From: Rheum nobile
Taxonomy: Eukaryota; Streptophyta; Magnoliopsida; Caryophyllales; Polygonaceae
Length of the DNA stretch: 64,000 bases
Assembly (NCBI GenBank): GCA_027886185.1
Contig: WOAB01000563.1
Location: forward strand, 7,192,001 to 7,256,000
Direction of reading: 5' to 3'
The notes below the pieces were generated by a model, which was not told the DNA's origin, searched no databases, and was given only the letters and a program-made list of their open reading frames with translations. Shown piece after piece: positions 1 to 10,684 of the stretch. Each line of letters opens with the position of its first letter. Position 1 is the stretch's first letter. The position numbers and the translations under genes were made by a program.

Positions 1-480
1 TCGTGCCCCTGCGGCCGTAGCCTAATAGAATAAGATGGCAGCTCGTGCCCCTGCGGCCATAGCCTAATAGAATAAGATGGAAACTCGTGCCCCTACGACC
101 CGTAGGCTAATAAGATGACAGCTCATGCCCCTGCAACCCGTAGGCTAATAAGATGACAACTCGTGCCCCTGCAACCCGTAGGCTAATAGAATGGCAGCTC
201 GTGCCCCTACAACCCGTAAGCTAATGAGATGGCAGCTCGTGCCCCTGCAGCCCGTAGGCTAATAGAATAAGATGACAGCTCGTGTCCCTGCAACCCGTAG
301 GCTTGATGACAACTCGTGCCCCTATAGCCCATAGGCTAATAGAATGGCAGCTCGTGCCCCTGTAACCCATAGGCTAATGAAATGGCAGCTCGTGCCCCTG
401 CAGCCCGTAGGCTAATAGAATAAGATGACAGCTCGTGCCCCTGCAACCCGTAGGCTAATAAGATGGCAGCTCGTGCCTCT
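1..480. repeat. Minisatellite of about 13 degenerate 37-43 bp units
   Basis: About thirteen head-to-tail units can be read directly. Each has a CTCGTGCCCCTGC core, then a variable CAGCCCGTAGGCTAAT stretch and an AGAATAAGATGACA tail. Units vary by presence or absence of the AATAAG segment. The array is already under way at base 1, so its left end lies outside the window. It fades at about 480, where the sequence becomes unique. Short open frames through it are a by-product of the repeat. Confidence 0.9.
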
Positions 481-762
481 ATGCTCAATCATAGAATAAA
501 TAGTTCATGCATAATAAACAGATTTTGGTCTAGTGTCATTATCAAAAGTCAACGCAGAGAACATTGCAAAATTATGAACATTTTGGGGTTCACGGTAGCT
601 TGTACCCCCGTGGCATGTCAGCCTGTTGCTTCAAGCATTCTGTGAGATGTGTCAGACTATATGATCATTTATCATGGATATAATAGAAAGAGCTGAAAAC
701 TTAGCTCTCATGTTCTCTTTTGTTGGCCGTTGTCGTTGTTCAACCGTCCCATGCCCCAGACC
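481..762. other. Unassigned spacer after the minisatellite
   Basis: No gene, RNA or recognisable repeat is seen. The stretch is AT-rich with one short open frame that starts inside the minisatellite and has no family resemblance. Confidence 0.5.
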
Positions 763-1240
763 TCAGTCTCGACGCCGTGATCGTCGGATTTTGATGGCTA
801 TTGCTTGGATCTCACTTCTATGCGTTTTGATGATGGTTCGGTTTGAACTTGGACAAATATGTAAATTGGACTTCTCTTCTGGATGCACTTGACCACATCC
901 ATGCTTAAAAGATTCATCATAATATTTACAGATAGGTTCTCGTGATCCCAAGCATCCAAGTGAAACATAGTCAAATATACCGAATAGCTCCATGATCTTG
1001 TTTTGCAATATGTTCCCTGTGTATTCACCATTCGTTGCAGCCATTATTCATTACTTTGCATCCAAATACGCTCGAACAATTGGTTTGTATTCTTGACCAG
1101 AATGTTATGCTCATCTTGTGGCATTGGAATGGTTGGCATATGAAACGGAACCTTCGGCTTTGTCGTGACAACCTTCTTATCCTTCTTCATTGCTCTCACC
1201 GATGACTCTTTCATCTTAATACCACCTTGCACTTCGTTAT
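763..1240 (-). pseudogene. Decayed transposon-like relic, part 1 (right of the split in sense order)
   Basis: Two short minus-strand frames (1259-1044 and 1044-763) read into each other with breaks. They are lysine-rich with no domain I can name. The copia structure 1241-24650 is inserted at their upstream edge. On its far side (24984-24651, same strand) lies a zinc-finger-like fragment, so the two pieces may be one old gene. This link is an inference from position and strand only. No function is assigned. Confidence 0.3.
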
Positions 1241-2136
1241 TGTAATGTTTATAATCCAAAGTTGTAATATGTAAACTCTTGTTGTCTTTATGTTCTAAGC
1301 TAATGCACTAGGCTAGGTAGAGGTTAGGAATTTTAGGAGACATGGACATGAGTGACCGAGCCATGGTTGGCTCAATGAGACTTAGCCATCTTTGGCTAAG
1401 TAACTCATGAGCCTCATTTGCTTGACCGTGTGTTTCTGTTATTGCTCTTGGGCCTATTCTCCACTTGCCGATTGTATTGGGCCTCTTCTTGTTGATGGGC
1501 CTTGGCTCGCGTTGTTGGACGTGGCCCCTTCCTTCAGCTTGCAAGACGGCGTCGTTTGAGGCATTTCTAAGGCTGCCTTATAAGGGACTCCGATACCCTA
1601 ATTTGGTAACCTCTGGTTGTCACTGTAGAATCTCGCCGTTTGGAAGTTTTCTGAGAATGGCTCCTTGAGAGTGAATCTCACCTACTCCTTGGTGGATTCC
1701 GATGGTGCCAGAGATTGAGAGATAGAGAAAGAAAGAGACAAAAGAAATAGAGAAAGAGAGAGTGCTCGGAGCACTGTGGTTGCTCGATTGTGTGAAGCTT
1801 GCTTGAAGGCTTCTCTGTGTCCTTCTAGGGGACTTGCTTCTTCTCTTTTCTCTGTTCTTGTCTTGCTCCTGTGCCTTGTTTCTTCTCTTGTTCCTTTCTT
1901 TTGCCGCCTGTGTGCTTTCTTTGTAACTGTGAGACTCTTGAGGCCTGTGTTGCCTAGTGGATTTGGTTGAGTCTCCCCTCTTGAGGCTCCGCAGACGTAG
2001 GACTTTGTCCAAACTGCGTTAACAACTCTGTGTGTCCATTATTGCTTGTTTCCTCTTTCTGTTTTATCGAGGTTTGTCAAACATTTTTGGGTTAGTACGA
2101 TCGAAGCGAACTCAAACTAGGGTTTCTGCCATAACA
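1241..2136 (+). repeat. Copia LTR, copy 1 (complete, 896 bp)
   Basis: It begins TGTAATGTTTATAATCC and ends GCCATAACA, so it has TG...CA ends. It aligns end to end with 23754-24650 and over its first 580 bp with 12687-13266. An initiator-tRNA-Met primer-binding site follows 3 bp later. A purine-rich GAGAAAGAGAGAG segment near 1720-1765 is shared by all copies. Confidence 0.92.
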
Positions 2137-2139
2137 AAT

Positions 2140-2151
2140 TGGTATCAGAGC
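2140..2151 (+). promoter_or_regulatory. Copia primer-binding site (initiator tRNA-Met)
   Basis: TGGTATCAGAGC is the standard complement of the plant initiator tRNA-Met 3' end, 3 bp after the LTR. Element A is inserted at its last bases, so minus-strand priming is separated from the rest of the copia internal region. Confidence 0.92.
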
Positions 2152-2152
2152 T

Positions 2153-3587
2153 TGATAGGTGTTATTTCATACACCTTTTCTAGCATCTATTAGCATGATT
2201 TGGAGGAGTTTTGGATGTGTTTTGGTGCTAAGTCTGCAATCTAGATGTTATGGAGAGAAGTGAAGAAATCCAAGGATTTGCAGCTCAGATGGAGTTTAGA
2301 GATGAAGATGGAGCTGCTGGAGTATTTATGGAGAAGGCTACCAACACTTGGTAGTATTTGGAGAGCAGCAGAAGAAGAGAAGAAGACGAGAGCTGAAGTC
2401 TGGAGTTCACCGCCCCGCGTCAGCAATGCCGCGGCCCGGCGATGACTCCCAATGAAGGATGGAGCCCGCATGAGAGGAAGCCACCGCCCAGCGGTGGAGA
2501 GTTCGACGCCCCGCGGTGGATCTTCACCAACCCGCGGTGGCTGTGCTTAATGACCTCGCGGCCAGAGTTATTTTATTTTACTTTATTTTCTTTTATGCAT
2601 TAGTCAGATTTCCTTTATTTTATTATTTTATTTCCTTGTAAGATATGGTTTGTGATCTTGGGGATTTAGGTTAACTCTATTTAACCTCTTTTCCCACAGC
2701 CTCCAAATCATCATCATCAGACGCACTATTGTTTCAGACGTAGTTTTCTAATTAGAGTTTTTCATCCCCTTTGATGGAGAGCTAACTTCCCTTTGTTCTG
2801 CTAGACGATTGAAGCAGTACAGTTGATGTGTTTGTGAGATTTATATTCCTTGTTCTTATCCTTATAAATGTTGGATTGATTCTCTTGATTATATTGATAT
2901 TGATTTCTTGTTGTTCTTCTTAGCCTGATCAACTAGGTTGAATACGTTTTATCAATTGCTAGGATTGCATATAGGGGTTCCGAGTACATATCTAGTGGCA
3001 AACACAATTGTGCGTATAGGGGTCCCGAGCGTACAATTGTGTGTGAGAATCAATTGCATGTTAAGTAGGGGAGTGAGTACTTGTATGTCTTTCTACTTGC
3101 ATGTATCTTATATCCTTGTGTGTATTGCTATTGCTGTGTTGGTGCTAAAGTACGCTGACAACTGTGAGAATCAGTTGTGCTTTATCATTGGCATAGTAAT
3201 AAGTCTATTGATAACTGTAAGAATCAATAGTACTTACGAGCAGGGTGGGAACGACTATAAGGATAAATAAACGAACTTGGACAAAATAGATTTCAGTGAT
3301 CAAACTCTATCTCTGTATTGTGGATTTCGGTCTAGTGGAACTACTTCCCCTCATCATACTTTCTTCCTACATAAACCAAATTTGTTTACTTTGCTTGTTT
3401 GTTCTCTTGATTACAAAACCCCCCCAGTTACTTGTTACTTGTCATTCACGTTTACATACTACATCATACCTTCTCTGTGGGATTCGACCCTTACTTGTCT
3501 GTTATACTCTGTTTAGTAGGTTGGTTAGGATAATTACTTTGATAGGGCTAGTCAACGACATTTGTTGTGCATCTTTAGCCTCCGTCA
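2153..3587 (+). repeat. Element A 5' LTR (1435 bp)
   Basis: It runs from TGATAGGTG to CCTCCGTCA and is repeated at 9234-10679 with few substitutions and small indels; the clearest is a longer C-run near 10498-10510. It contains a GC-rich block of CCCCGCGGTGG-type motifs at about 2409-2545, an AT-rich pyrimidine stretch at 2570-2640, and a TGTGGGATTCGACC box about 100 bp from the 3' end. A similar box occurs in LTR H. Frames of 66-110 codons inside the LTR are not treated as genes. Confidence 0.95.
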
Positions 3588-3591
3588 AATT

Positions 3592-3609
3592 TGGCGCCGT
3601 TGCTGGGGA
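3592..3609 (+). promoter_or_regulatory. Element A primer-binding site (tRNA-Asp)
   Basis: TGGCGCCGTTGCTGGGGA begins 4 bp after the LTR. It complements the 3' end of plant tRNA-Asp with one mismatch (GCT for GCC). This primer is usual for Athila-type elements. Confidence 0.88.
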
Positions 3610-3663
3610 AGGTTTTTGTTTGTTTTGTGTTTTCGTGATTGATTGTTGGTGGAGACCTATCTT

Positions 3664-6462
3664 ATGGTCGACACCCGTAGTACTGACTCTCCCCTTCTAG
3701 CTTTGGATCCAGAGATTGAAAGATCCTTTCTTGGAAGCCTGCGCAATCGAAGAGGAGAGGAAGAAGAGGTCGAAACCGCTGAGACCGAGACCGTTGAGAC
3801 TGCTACTACCCCAGCTGTTGCAATGGCTGGAACTGGAACTCTGAGAGAGCTTACTGAGCCGAATATCGGGGCTCAACCCCTAGCTGTCATCATCCTTGCA
3901 CTAGGAGAAGGGGTGAACTTTGAATTGAAGTCAGGAGTTGTTGCTTACCTCCCTAAATTCCACGGTCTGAGTGGAGAGGATCCGATTTCTCACCTGGGCA
4001 AGTTCCACAATGTCTGCATGACTATGAAACCCAGGAACGTGACCGAAGACCAAATCAAGATGAGAGCTTTTGGTTTTTCTCTACTCGACTCTGCGAGCGA
4101 TTGGTATTATCACCTACCGCTAGGAACCATAGATACATGGACGAAGCTGCACAAAGCGTTCCTGGACAAATATTTTCCCATGAAGAAGGAGAATGCTTTG
4201 AAAAAGGCAATTGCCAACATCGAACAGGCTGGTGATGAAACACTTTATGATTATTTGGAGAGGTACAAGAGGCTTTGTTCCAGCTGCCCATTCCACGGCT
4301 ATGCCAAGCAAGATCTTGTCCTCTATTTGCACAATGGTCTGCTGGATCAAGAAAGAAGAATGGTTGATGCTGCATGCGGTGGAAGTATTTTGAACCTGAC
4401 ATCGGATGACGCCATGAATAGACTCCAGGATATGAGTGAGAGCACCCGGAATTTCGGGAAGACATACCAGAGGAAGGCGGTCAATGCTGTGACCCCTGCA
4501 GGACCAAGCCCGGTGTTGACTGAGTTGGCCGAGTTGAAGGAGATAGTTATGAAGATAGCAAATCAGAATGCCCCTCAACACGCCAGAGCATGCGGTCTTT
4601 GCTCTAATCAGGCCCACCACACCGAGGCTTGTCCTCAGCTGCAAGAGGACGGTGTTGCCGAAGTCAATACTGTAGGAGGCTACGGCGCTCCTAGACAACA
4701 GTATGGTGGACAGCCGAATTACAACCAGAGAGACCGTGATCACCCAGGATTCAGATGGAGTGACCCTCAGGGTGGTCAGCAGCCGGCACAACAGCAATAT
4801 CAGCCGGCTCAGCAACAACAGTACCATCAACGAGCTCAGTACCAACAGAGGCCTCAGGGCCAAACTTCTGGAGCCTCTACTGAGGATATGCTGAAGACTT
4901 TGACTCAGCACTTTGCTACACATGTGCAGGCTACTGAGTCGAGTATCAAGAATATGGAGAGGCAGATTGGCCAGTTAGCTGATGAGGTGACAAAAATCAA
5001 CCAGAGGGCCTCAAACTCCCTGCCATCCCAGACCACTGTGAATCCCAGAGAAAACGTGAGTGCTATCACGCTGAGAAGTGGTAAGAAGGTTATTTCTCCC
5101 ATTGCTGAAGAGGAGAACGAAATTCCTGAGAAAAAGGAAATCACCGACACGCCCCGCATCGATATCACCGCGACCCCACCGCCCCGCGGCGACCCTCGCC
5201 GCGACCCGGTGTCTGTGCTCAGGAAAGACATCGCGGCCCCACCGCCCCACGGCGATCACGTATGCCCCGCGGTGGGCTCGCCGCGACCTGATCCTCGAGA
5301 ATCTGTTCCCACTGACGACACCTATATTGATAACTACGTTCGTCCAGTGTTCCCTCCTCTAGGTTCAGAGAAGCCCCCAACACCTTTTCCTGAGGCGTTA
5401 AAGGCTAGAAGAGTTGTCGACGACAGAGACCTGTTCGAGACATTCCAGAACTGTGAGGTGAACATTCCCCTGCTGAAACTTATTAAGGCTATCCCGCGAT
5501 ATGCCAAGTTCTTAAAAGAGCTATGCATGGTGAAGAAGGCCCAAAGGCAAAAGACTCAGAAGAAGAGTCCAGTGGGTGAACAAGTGTCAGCGGTAGTTCA
5601 GAAGCGTCTACCTGCAAAGTGCAAGGATCCGGGTACATTTACTATTCCTATCACTATAGGTGAGCATGTTTTTGAGAAGGCCCTGCTTGATTTGGGTGCC
5701 TCAATCAATGTCTTACCTTATTCTTTACTTGAGAAATTGGAATTAGGACCCTTGCGTGAGTCTAATATTGTTATACAACTTACTGATAGTTCTTGTGTAC
5801 CCCCTAAGGGTATTGTAGAAGATGTCCTTGTTAGGATAGGTCCCCTGATATTCCCTGCTGATTTCTTTATTATGGATATGGATTATGATGAACAAGTTGT
5901 CCCTATTATGCTAGGGTGACCTTTTATGAAAACTTTCATGACTAAGATTGATGTTGATAGTGGTACCCTGACTATGGAATTTGATGGAATAATTTTCCGA
6001 CATGATATTCATAATGCCAATTCCATTGAATTACCCGCTCCTCTCTGCATTAATGATATTGATAATTTTGTGCATGGAAATTTTAAAATTGATGCCGTAG
6101 AGACCGTAGTTGAGTGTCCCACTCCTGATGGACCTATTGAGTTGCATGATTTGCATGAATTGCATATTGATAATGTCTTGCTAGATGATATAGGAGACCC
6201 CATTTCCTCTGATTTGGGCACTTGCCCCCCTGCACTAACCATACAAGGCAGCAAGCCTTTATCTAGTGATGTGCAGCATATCCATGTTGAGCCATATCGG
6301 CCCCCGCATCGTTCTAAGTATGGGGGCGACACTCCAAAGAGAATGAACATGGAGTGGGTGGCGAAGAAGGAACATGATCTAAGGTTCAAACCTTTTCATG
6401 AGAGGTCTCCACAGGAAGAGACGAGTTGGAGGATTCCGAAAGGATCCTATTCGAGATGGTAA
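3664..6462 (+). pseudogene. gag-pro: Element A gag-protease with one in-frame stop
   Basis: Gag coats the element RNA and forms the cytoplasmic particle; the aspartic protease matures it. Translation from ATG 3664 (MVDTRSTDS) gives about 752 codons before TGA at 5917-5919. An upstream in-frame start at 3643 is possible, but the MVDTRS start fits better. A plant retrotransposon gag domain spans roughly residues 85-270. A CX2CX4HX4C zinc knuckle (CGLCSNQAHHTEAC) is near residue 310, followed by a Q/P-rich segment. The protease carries DLGAS, a usual plant variant of DTGAS, near residue 676. The stop replaces Arg of the ILGRPF motif (CGA to TGA); the same frame then stays open to 6462. No RT follows. 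Residues of about 490-540 are encoded by GC-rich CCCCGCGG repeats found elsewhere in the element. Confidence 0.9.
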
Positions 6463-7300
6463 TTGATTTGTAGTACGTCGAGCCAACGACGATAACCAAG
6501 GCGCTGTCTGGGAGGCAACCCGTGTTAGTTTTTCTTTGATTTTTCTTTTTATTAGATTATTTTCGTAGTTTATTTTGCTTTGTTTCGTTCGCCTGTTACT
6601 CACATTTCAGGTACGAAAGTAAACCGAGAAGAGATGAGGTACCCAGCCATTCTCATCGCCCCGCGGCGCCTTCCTACCGCCTCGCGGTGGAGCTCTCCGT
6701 CCCGCGGTGAAGGTCAGGTATCGATTCTCAACTTTTTTAAAAAAAAAAAGAAAAAAAAAAGCAAGAATTATGGGCCCCGAAAAAACCTTAAACGGGTGAG
6801 TAAAAGCTTTATTCTTAAGAGGTCACTAAGGTTTTGACGGATTGGGCTTCTTTATGGGCCAAGATTTCTCTTAAGGGCCATGGTACATGAATGGCCCATC
6901 ATCCCTTTCTTTTCACTTTACTCTTCCTTGACCTAGCCCCACTTTTCCCCACACTTATAATTCCCAGCACCCCCTCAAACTCCTATTCTACTTTCCCCTC
7001 TCGACCTTGAGCATACTCTAGCCCAAAATCCCCCATTTGGAGTCTAGCCTCACAACCAAGCCCAAACACAACCCCACCGCGCCGTTGTAGTCCCGCCTCG
7101 CTTTAGCTCCGCCTCGCGCTGCCACCGCTTCGCGTTCCTGTTGCTATCGCCCCGCGCCGACCTCGCCGCAACCAGGTGCCTGTTCTCAGTTTCTCACCGC
7201 GACGCCGCCGCCCCGCGCTGAGTCTCTCCAGAACATTGTGTTTGCTTGATTGTGAGTATTCTTTGCTGACTTTTGATTTGAGCATTCCCATTCTTCACTT
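6463..7300 (+). other. Non-coding spacer of element A with conserved post-pol motif
   Basis: GCGCTGTCTGGGAGGCAACC at 6501-6520 resembles sequence found just after pol in Athila-type elements and matches a counterpart in element C (17429-17450, minus strand). There are blocks of CCCCGCGG motifs at about 6655-6715 and 7075-7222 and an A-rich run at 6736-6760. No gene is seen. The stretch probably serves as leader for the downstream ORF. Confidence 0.7.
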
Positions 7301-8539
7301 ATGGCTTCGAAAGGCAAGAAGAAAGCGTCGACGAGTAAGGATGAGAGTGAGCTGTACGACATTGTGAAGGAGAGGAGGGTGGTGGCTTCCAAATTTTTCC
7401 ACAAGCAGACTCTGGAGCAGATGGGATTGCTCGCTTGTGTGACGCTGTGTTTGACACAGTGTGGGCTGGGGGATTTCATGAACAAGGCAGCCCCCGCGTA
7501 TCCTGAGTTGTGCTTCCAATTCATTGCCTCGTTCAGGTGGTTCACCCGTGAGGAGTCTGATGACAAAATTTTGCGCAAGATCACGTTCACCTACAATGGG
7601 CGTGATTATTCTTTGTCGCGGTAGGTGATCCACGAGGCCCTGGGCATTACAAAGAACCCCACCCCTGGGTGGGCGAATGGGCTTAATGAGGCCGAGATGA
7701 TGGATTTCTGGCGGGCTGCCACAGGGAGGACATTCAAGAAGGGTCATGAGGTGAACTCCAAGTTGGTGAATCCGTGTCTGCGGTTGATCCACAAGGTGAT
7801 GATGAGGGATTTCTTTGGCCATGCTGACGATGGAAAGGTGCCCATGAAGGACTTCCAGTGGTTTATGAGCATCCTGGGGACGGTAGAGCTTACGCCGTGT
7901 TGGGCAACTCTTTTCTTGAGTTCCCTGCGGAGGATTCGTGATGGCGAGCCGAGAGATATTTGTGGGGGTGGTCTTATTACACTCCTCTGTGCCAGCGTGA
8001 TTGATTGCGATCAGATTCCTCGGCCGGTCCCCTGCGCCGTATATGATTTAGCACACATGAGGGTGTGCTCCATGATGAAGCCACTGGGGCAGGATGGTGA
8101 TTTGGTTTGGGCGTCTTATGAGGGCCATATTTTGGTTGTTCCGCGAGAGTTCGCTTACTCGGCTTCATATGCGGGTTGGTGGATTGATAGCGATAGCCGG
8201 ATGCCGACCGATGATGCCCCTGCCGTTACTCCTTCGGGTCCGTATGGAGAGGGCCCTAGTGGTGGTTTTGTTGTTGATCCTGTAGAGGGGGACAACCCCG
8301 GTTCTTCACAATTCGAGGAGCATTCGTCTGTGTACGGACCTGTCGCACCATGGCAGGAGATGTACGCTAGATGGGACGCTTTCTCCACGCGTCAGGATCG
8401 GTGGACTTCCAGAGTAGAGACCGGTCTGCAGACTTGGCAGACCCAGCTTCATTCAGAGATAGATGAGCGCCTGGACACTATGGACGCTCATATGAGGGAC
8501 TACTTTGGGATGTATCCACCACCACCTTTCGGTCCATAG
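7301..8539 (+). pseudogene. ATHILA ORF1-type (env-position) gene with one in-frame stop
   Basis: The protein begins MASKGKKKAST at ATG 7301, runs 107 codons to TAG at 7622-7624, and stays open in the same frame for 304 more codons. The stop is consistent with CAG to TAG. Residue patterns around FWRAATGR, the NPCLRLIHKVMMRDFFG stretch and GGGLIT match the plant ATHILA ORF-1 / putative plant transposon protein family, usually encoded after pol in Athila elements. Its function is unknown; the position suggests an envelope-like role, but I see no clear signal peptide or transmembrane segment. The C-terminal 70 residues look coiled. Its retention in an element that has lost RT and integrase is notable. 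Confidence 0.82.
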
Positions 8540-8584
8540 TGAGTTTATTTCTTCTTTCCCCTATCATTTGATGTTCTCTTTTCT

Positions 8585-8622
8585 ACATTGAGGACAATGT
8601 TCAGTTTAAGTATGGGGGAGGG
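8585..8622 (+). promoter_or_regulatory. Conserved hairpin plus internal polypurine tract (element A)
   Basis: The inverted repeat ACATTGAGGACAATGT (8585-8600) is followed 8 bp later by the purine tract AAGTATGGGGGAGGG (8608-8622). Element C has the same stem with another loop (ACATTG CCCC CAATGT, 17365-17380) beside its own purine tract. The tract resembles the one next to the 3' LTR (9219-9233), so it may be a second plus-strand priming site. Confidence 0.65.
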
Positions 8623-8769
8623 ATATAGACTTGCTTTCTTGCTAGCTAGTGTACATAGTTTATTTCTGCATTCGTTTTCTGCATTGTTGTTTCCGTTTCT
8701 GTTTTCAGATTAAAAAAAAATCGAAAAAGCCAAAAAGAAGTAAAAAGGCAATCAAAATCCTGGGATGGA

Positions 8770-8919
8770 CTGAAAACCCGAAAGGGCGGTTCAGGTAAAA
8801 TGCAGGTAGTCCGGCTGGTATTAGACCAGGGCAAGATTGGACTGGAGTGATGTGAGTATTGGTGAGATATCTAGCAAAATGAAATGAGTGGCTAGGTAAA
8901 AACCCGAAAGGGCGCCTAG
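8770..8919 (+). other. Pair of GAAA-capped RNA hairpins (8770-8794 and 8892-8919)
   Basis: Both copies contain AAAACCCGAAAGGGC, which can fold as CCC-GAAA-GGG with a GNRA loop. The outer arms differ but still pair: CTGAA with TTCAG in the first, CTAGG with CCTAG in the second. Both lie in the untranslated region between the ORF1-type gene and the 3' LTR. Confidence 0.5.
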
Positions 8920-9218
8920 GCAAGATGAGCGTAAAAGAATAAGAGTGATTCTAGGATTTCTCTTTATATCTTGGTGGAGGCGTCATAAGAAGGGAGTCAT
9001 AGAAGGACTGTCGGGTAGGCCACTCATGGAGCGATAAGGAGCTAGATTGGAGTTAGGTTAGATTTTTTTTTTTTTTGCATCACTTGTTTTGGTTGTCTTG
9101 GGCGTATTGTTGATATGTTGTAGTTTGCTGGTGTCACGTTTTCTTGTACTTCCTGAGAACTTGGTGTTGATTGAGAGGGTGAGCTTTTCTTTAGTTTACT
9201 CGGGACGAGTAAAGGTCT

Positions 9219-9233
9219 AAGTATGGGGGAATT
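9219..9233 (+). promoter_or_regulatory. Element A polypurine tract
   Basis: AAGTATGGGGGAATT abuts the 3' LTR. It is the expected primer for plus-strand synthesis and matches the Athila-type form. Confidence 0.88.
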
Positions 9234-10679
9234 TGATAGGTGTTATTTCATACACCTTTTCTAGCATCTATTAGCATGATTTGGAGGAGTTTTAGAGGAG
9301 TTTTGGTGCTAAGTCTGCAATCCAGATGTTATGGAGAGAAGTGAAGAAATCCAAGGATTTGCAGCTCAGATGGAGTTTAGAGATGAAGATGGAGCTGCTG
9401 GAGTATTTATGGAGAAGGCTACCAACACTTGGTAGTATTTGGAGAGCAGCAGAAGAAGAGAAGAAGACGAGAGCTGAAGTCTGGAGTTCACCGCCCCGCG
9501 TCAGCAATGCCGCGGCCCGGCGATGACTCCCAATGAAGGATGGAGCCCGCGTGAGAGGAAGCCACCGCCCAGCGGTGGAGAGTTCGACGCCCCGCGGTGG
9601 ATCTTCACCACCCCGCGGTGGCTGCGCTTAATGACCTCACGGCCAGAGTTATTTTATTTTACTTTATTTTCTTTTATGCATTAGTCAGATTTCCTTTATT
9701 TTATTATTTTATTTCCTTGTAAGATATGGTTTGTGATCTTGGGGATTTAGGTTAACTCTATTTAATCTCTTTTCCCACAGCCTTCAAATCATCATCATCA
9801 GACGCACTATTGTTTCAGACGTAGTTTTCTAATTAGAGTTTTTCATCCCCTTTGATGGAGAGCTAACTTCCCTTTGTTCTGCTAGACGATTGAAGCAGTA
9901 CAGTTGATGTGTTTGTGAGATTTCTATTCCTTGTTCTTATCCTTATAAATGTTGGATTGATTCTCTTGATTATATTGATATTGATTTCTTGTTGTTCTTC
10001 TTAGCCTGATCAACTAGGTTGAATACGTTTTATCAATTGCTAGGATTGCATATAGGGGTTTCGAGTGCATATCTAGTGGCAAACACAATTGTGCGTATAG
10101 GGGTCCCGAGCGTACAGTTGTGTGTGAGAATCAATTGCATGTTTAGAAGGGGAGTGAGTACTTGTACGTCTTTCTACTTGCATGTATCCTTTATCCTTGT
10201 GTGCATTGTTATTGATGTGTTGGTGCTAAAGTACGCTGACAACTGTGAGAATCATTTGTGCTTTATCATTGGCATAGTAATAAGTCTATTGACAACTGTG
10301 GGAATCAATAGTACTTACGAGCAGGGTGGGAACGACTATAAGGATAAATAAACAAACTTGGACAAAATAGATTTCAGTGATCAAACTCTATCTCTGTATT
10401 GTGGATTTCGGTCTAGTGGAACTACTTCCCCTCATCATACTTTCTTCCTACATAAACCAAATTTGTTTACTTTGCTTGTTTGTTCTCTTGATTACAACCC
10501 CCCCCCCCCCAGTTAGTTGTTACTTGTTACTTGTCATTCACGTTTGCATACTACATTATACCTTCTCTGTGGGATTCGACCCTTACTTGTCTGCTATACT
10601 CTGTTTAGTAGGTTGGTTAGGATAATTACTTTGATAGGGCTAGTCAACGACATTTGATGTGCATCTTTAGCCTCCGTCA
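9234..10679 (+). repeat. Element A 3' LTR (1446 bp)
   Basis: This is the partner of 2153-3587, with the same TGATAGGTG and CCTCCGTCA ends. It is 11 bp longer, mainly from homopolymer and small indel differences. GAGCT follows directly at 10680-10684. Confidence 0.95.
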
Positions 10680-10684
10680 GAGCT

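Larger units (their letters stand above)
2153..10679 (+). mobile_element. Element A: non-autonomous Athila-type Ty3/gypsy retrotransposon without RT, RNase H or integrase
   Basis: LTRs (2153-3587 and 9234-10679) flank an internal region with a tRNA-Asp primer-binding site, gag-protease, an ATHILA ORF1-type gene and two polypurine tracts. An exact 5-bp target duplication GAGCT sits at 2148-2152 and 10680-10684. Removing A and one copy of GAGCT rejoins the copia primer-binding site to its leader. Reading continues from the protease end straight to the conserved post-pol motif at 6501-6521, so the RT-to-integrase block has been lost. A would have to use polymerase and integrase from a related element. 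Both genes carry one in-frame stop. Confidence 0.92.

Noticed and set aside
1236..1240. Exact target duplication for the copia structure
   Set aside because: The flanks are GTTAT and GTCAT, one mismatch. I treat it as compatible with, not proof of, a single insertion.
2938..3270. 110-codon frame in LTR A, repeated at 10019-10351
   Set aside because: It lies wholly in the LTR, has no recognisable domain, and is present twice only because the LTR is duplicated.
4120..4923. 267-codon minus-strand frame opposite element A gag
   Set aside because: It is the shadow of a long real ORF. The plus strand carries the gag domain and zinc knuckle, and the minus frame has no known motif.
7301..8539. A host gene or true envelope gene in element A
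   Set aside because: Its motifs fit the ATHILA ORF1 family, it lies between the element's own post-pol motif and polypurine tract, and no clear signal or transmembrane segment is seen.
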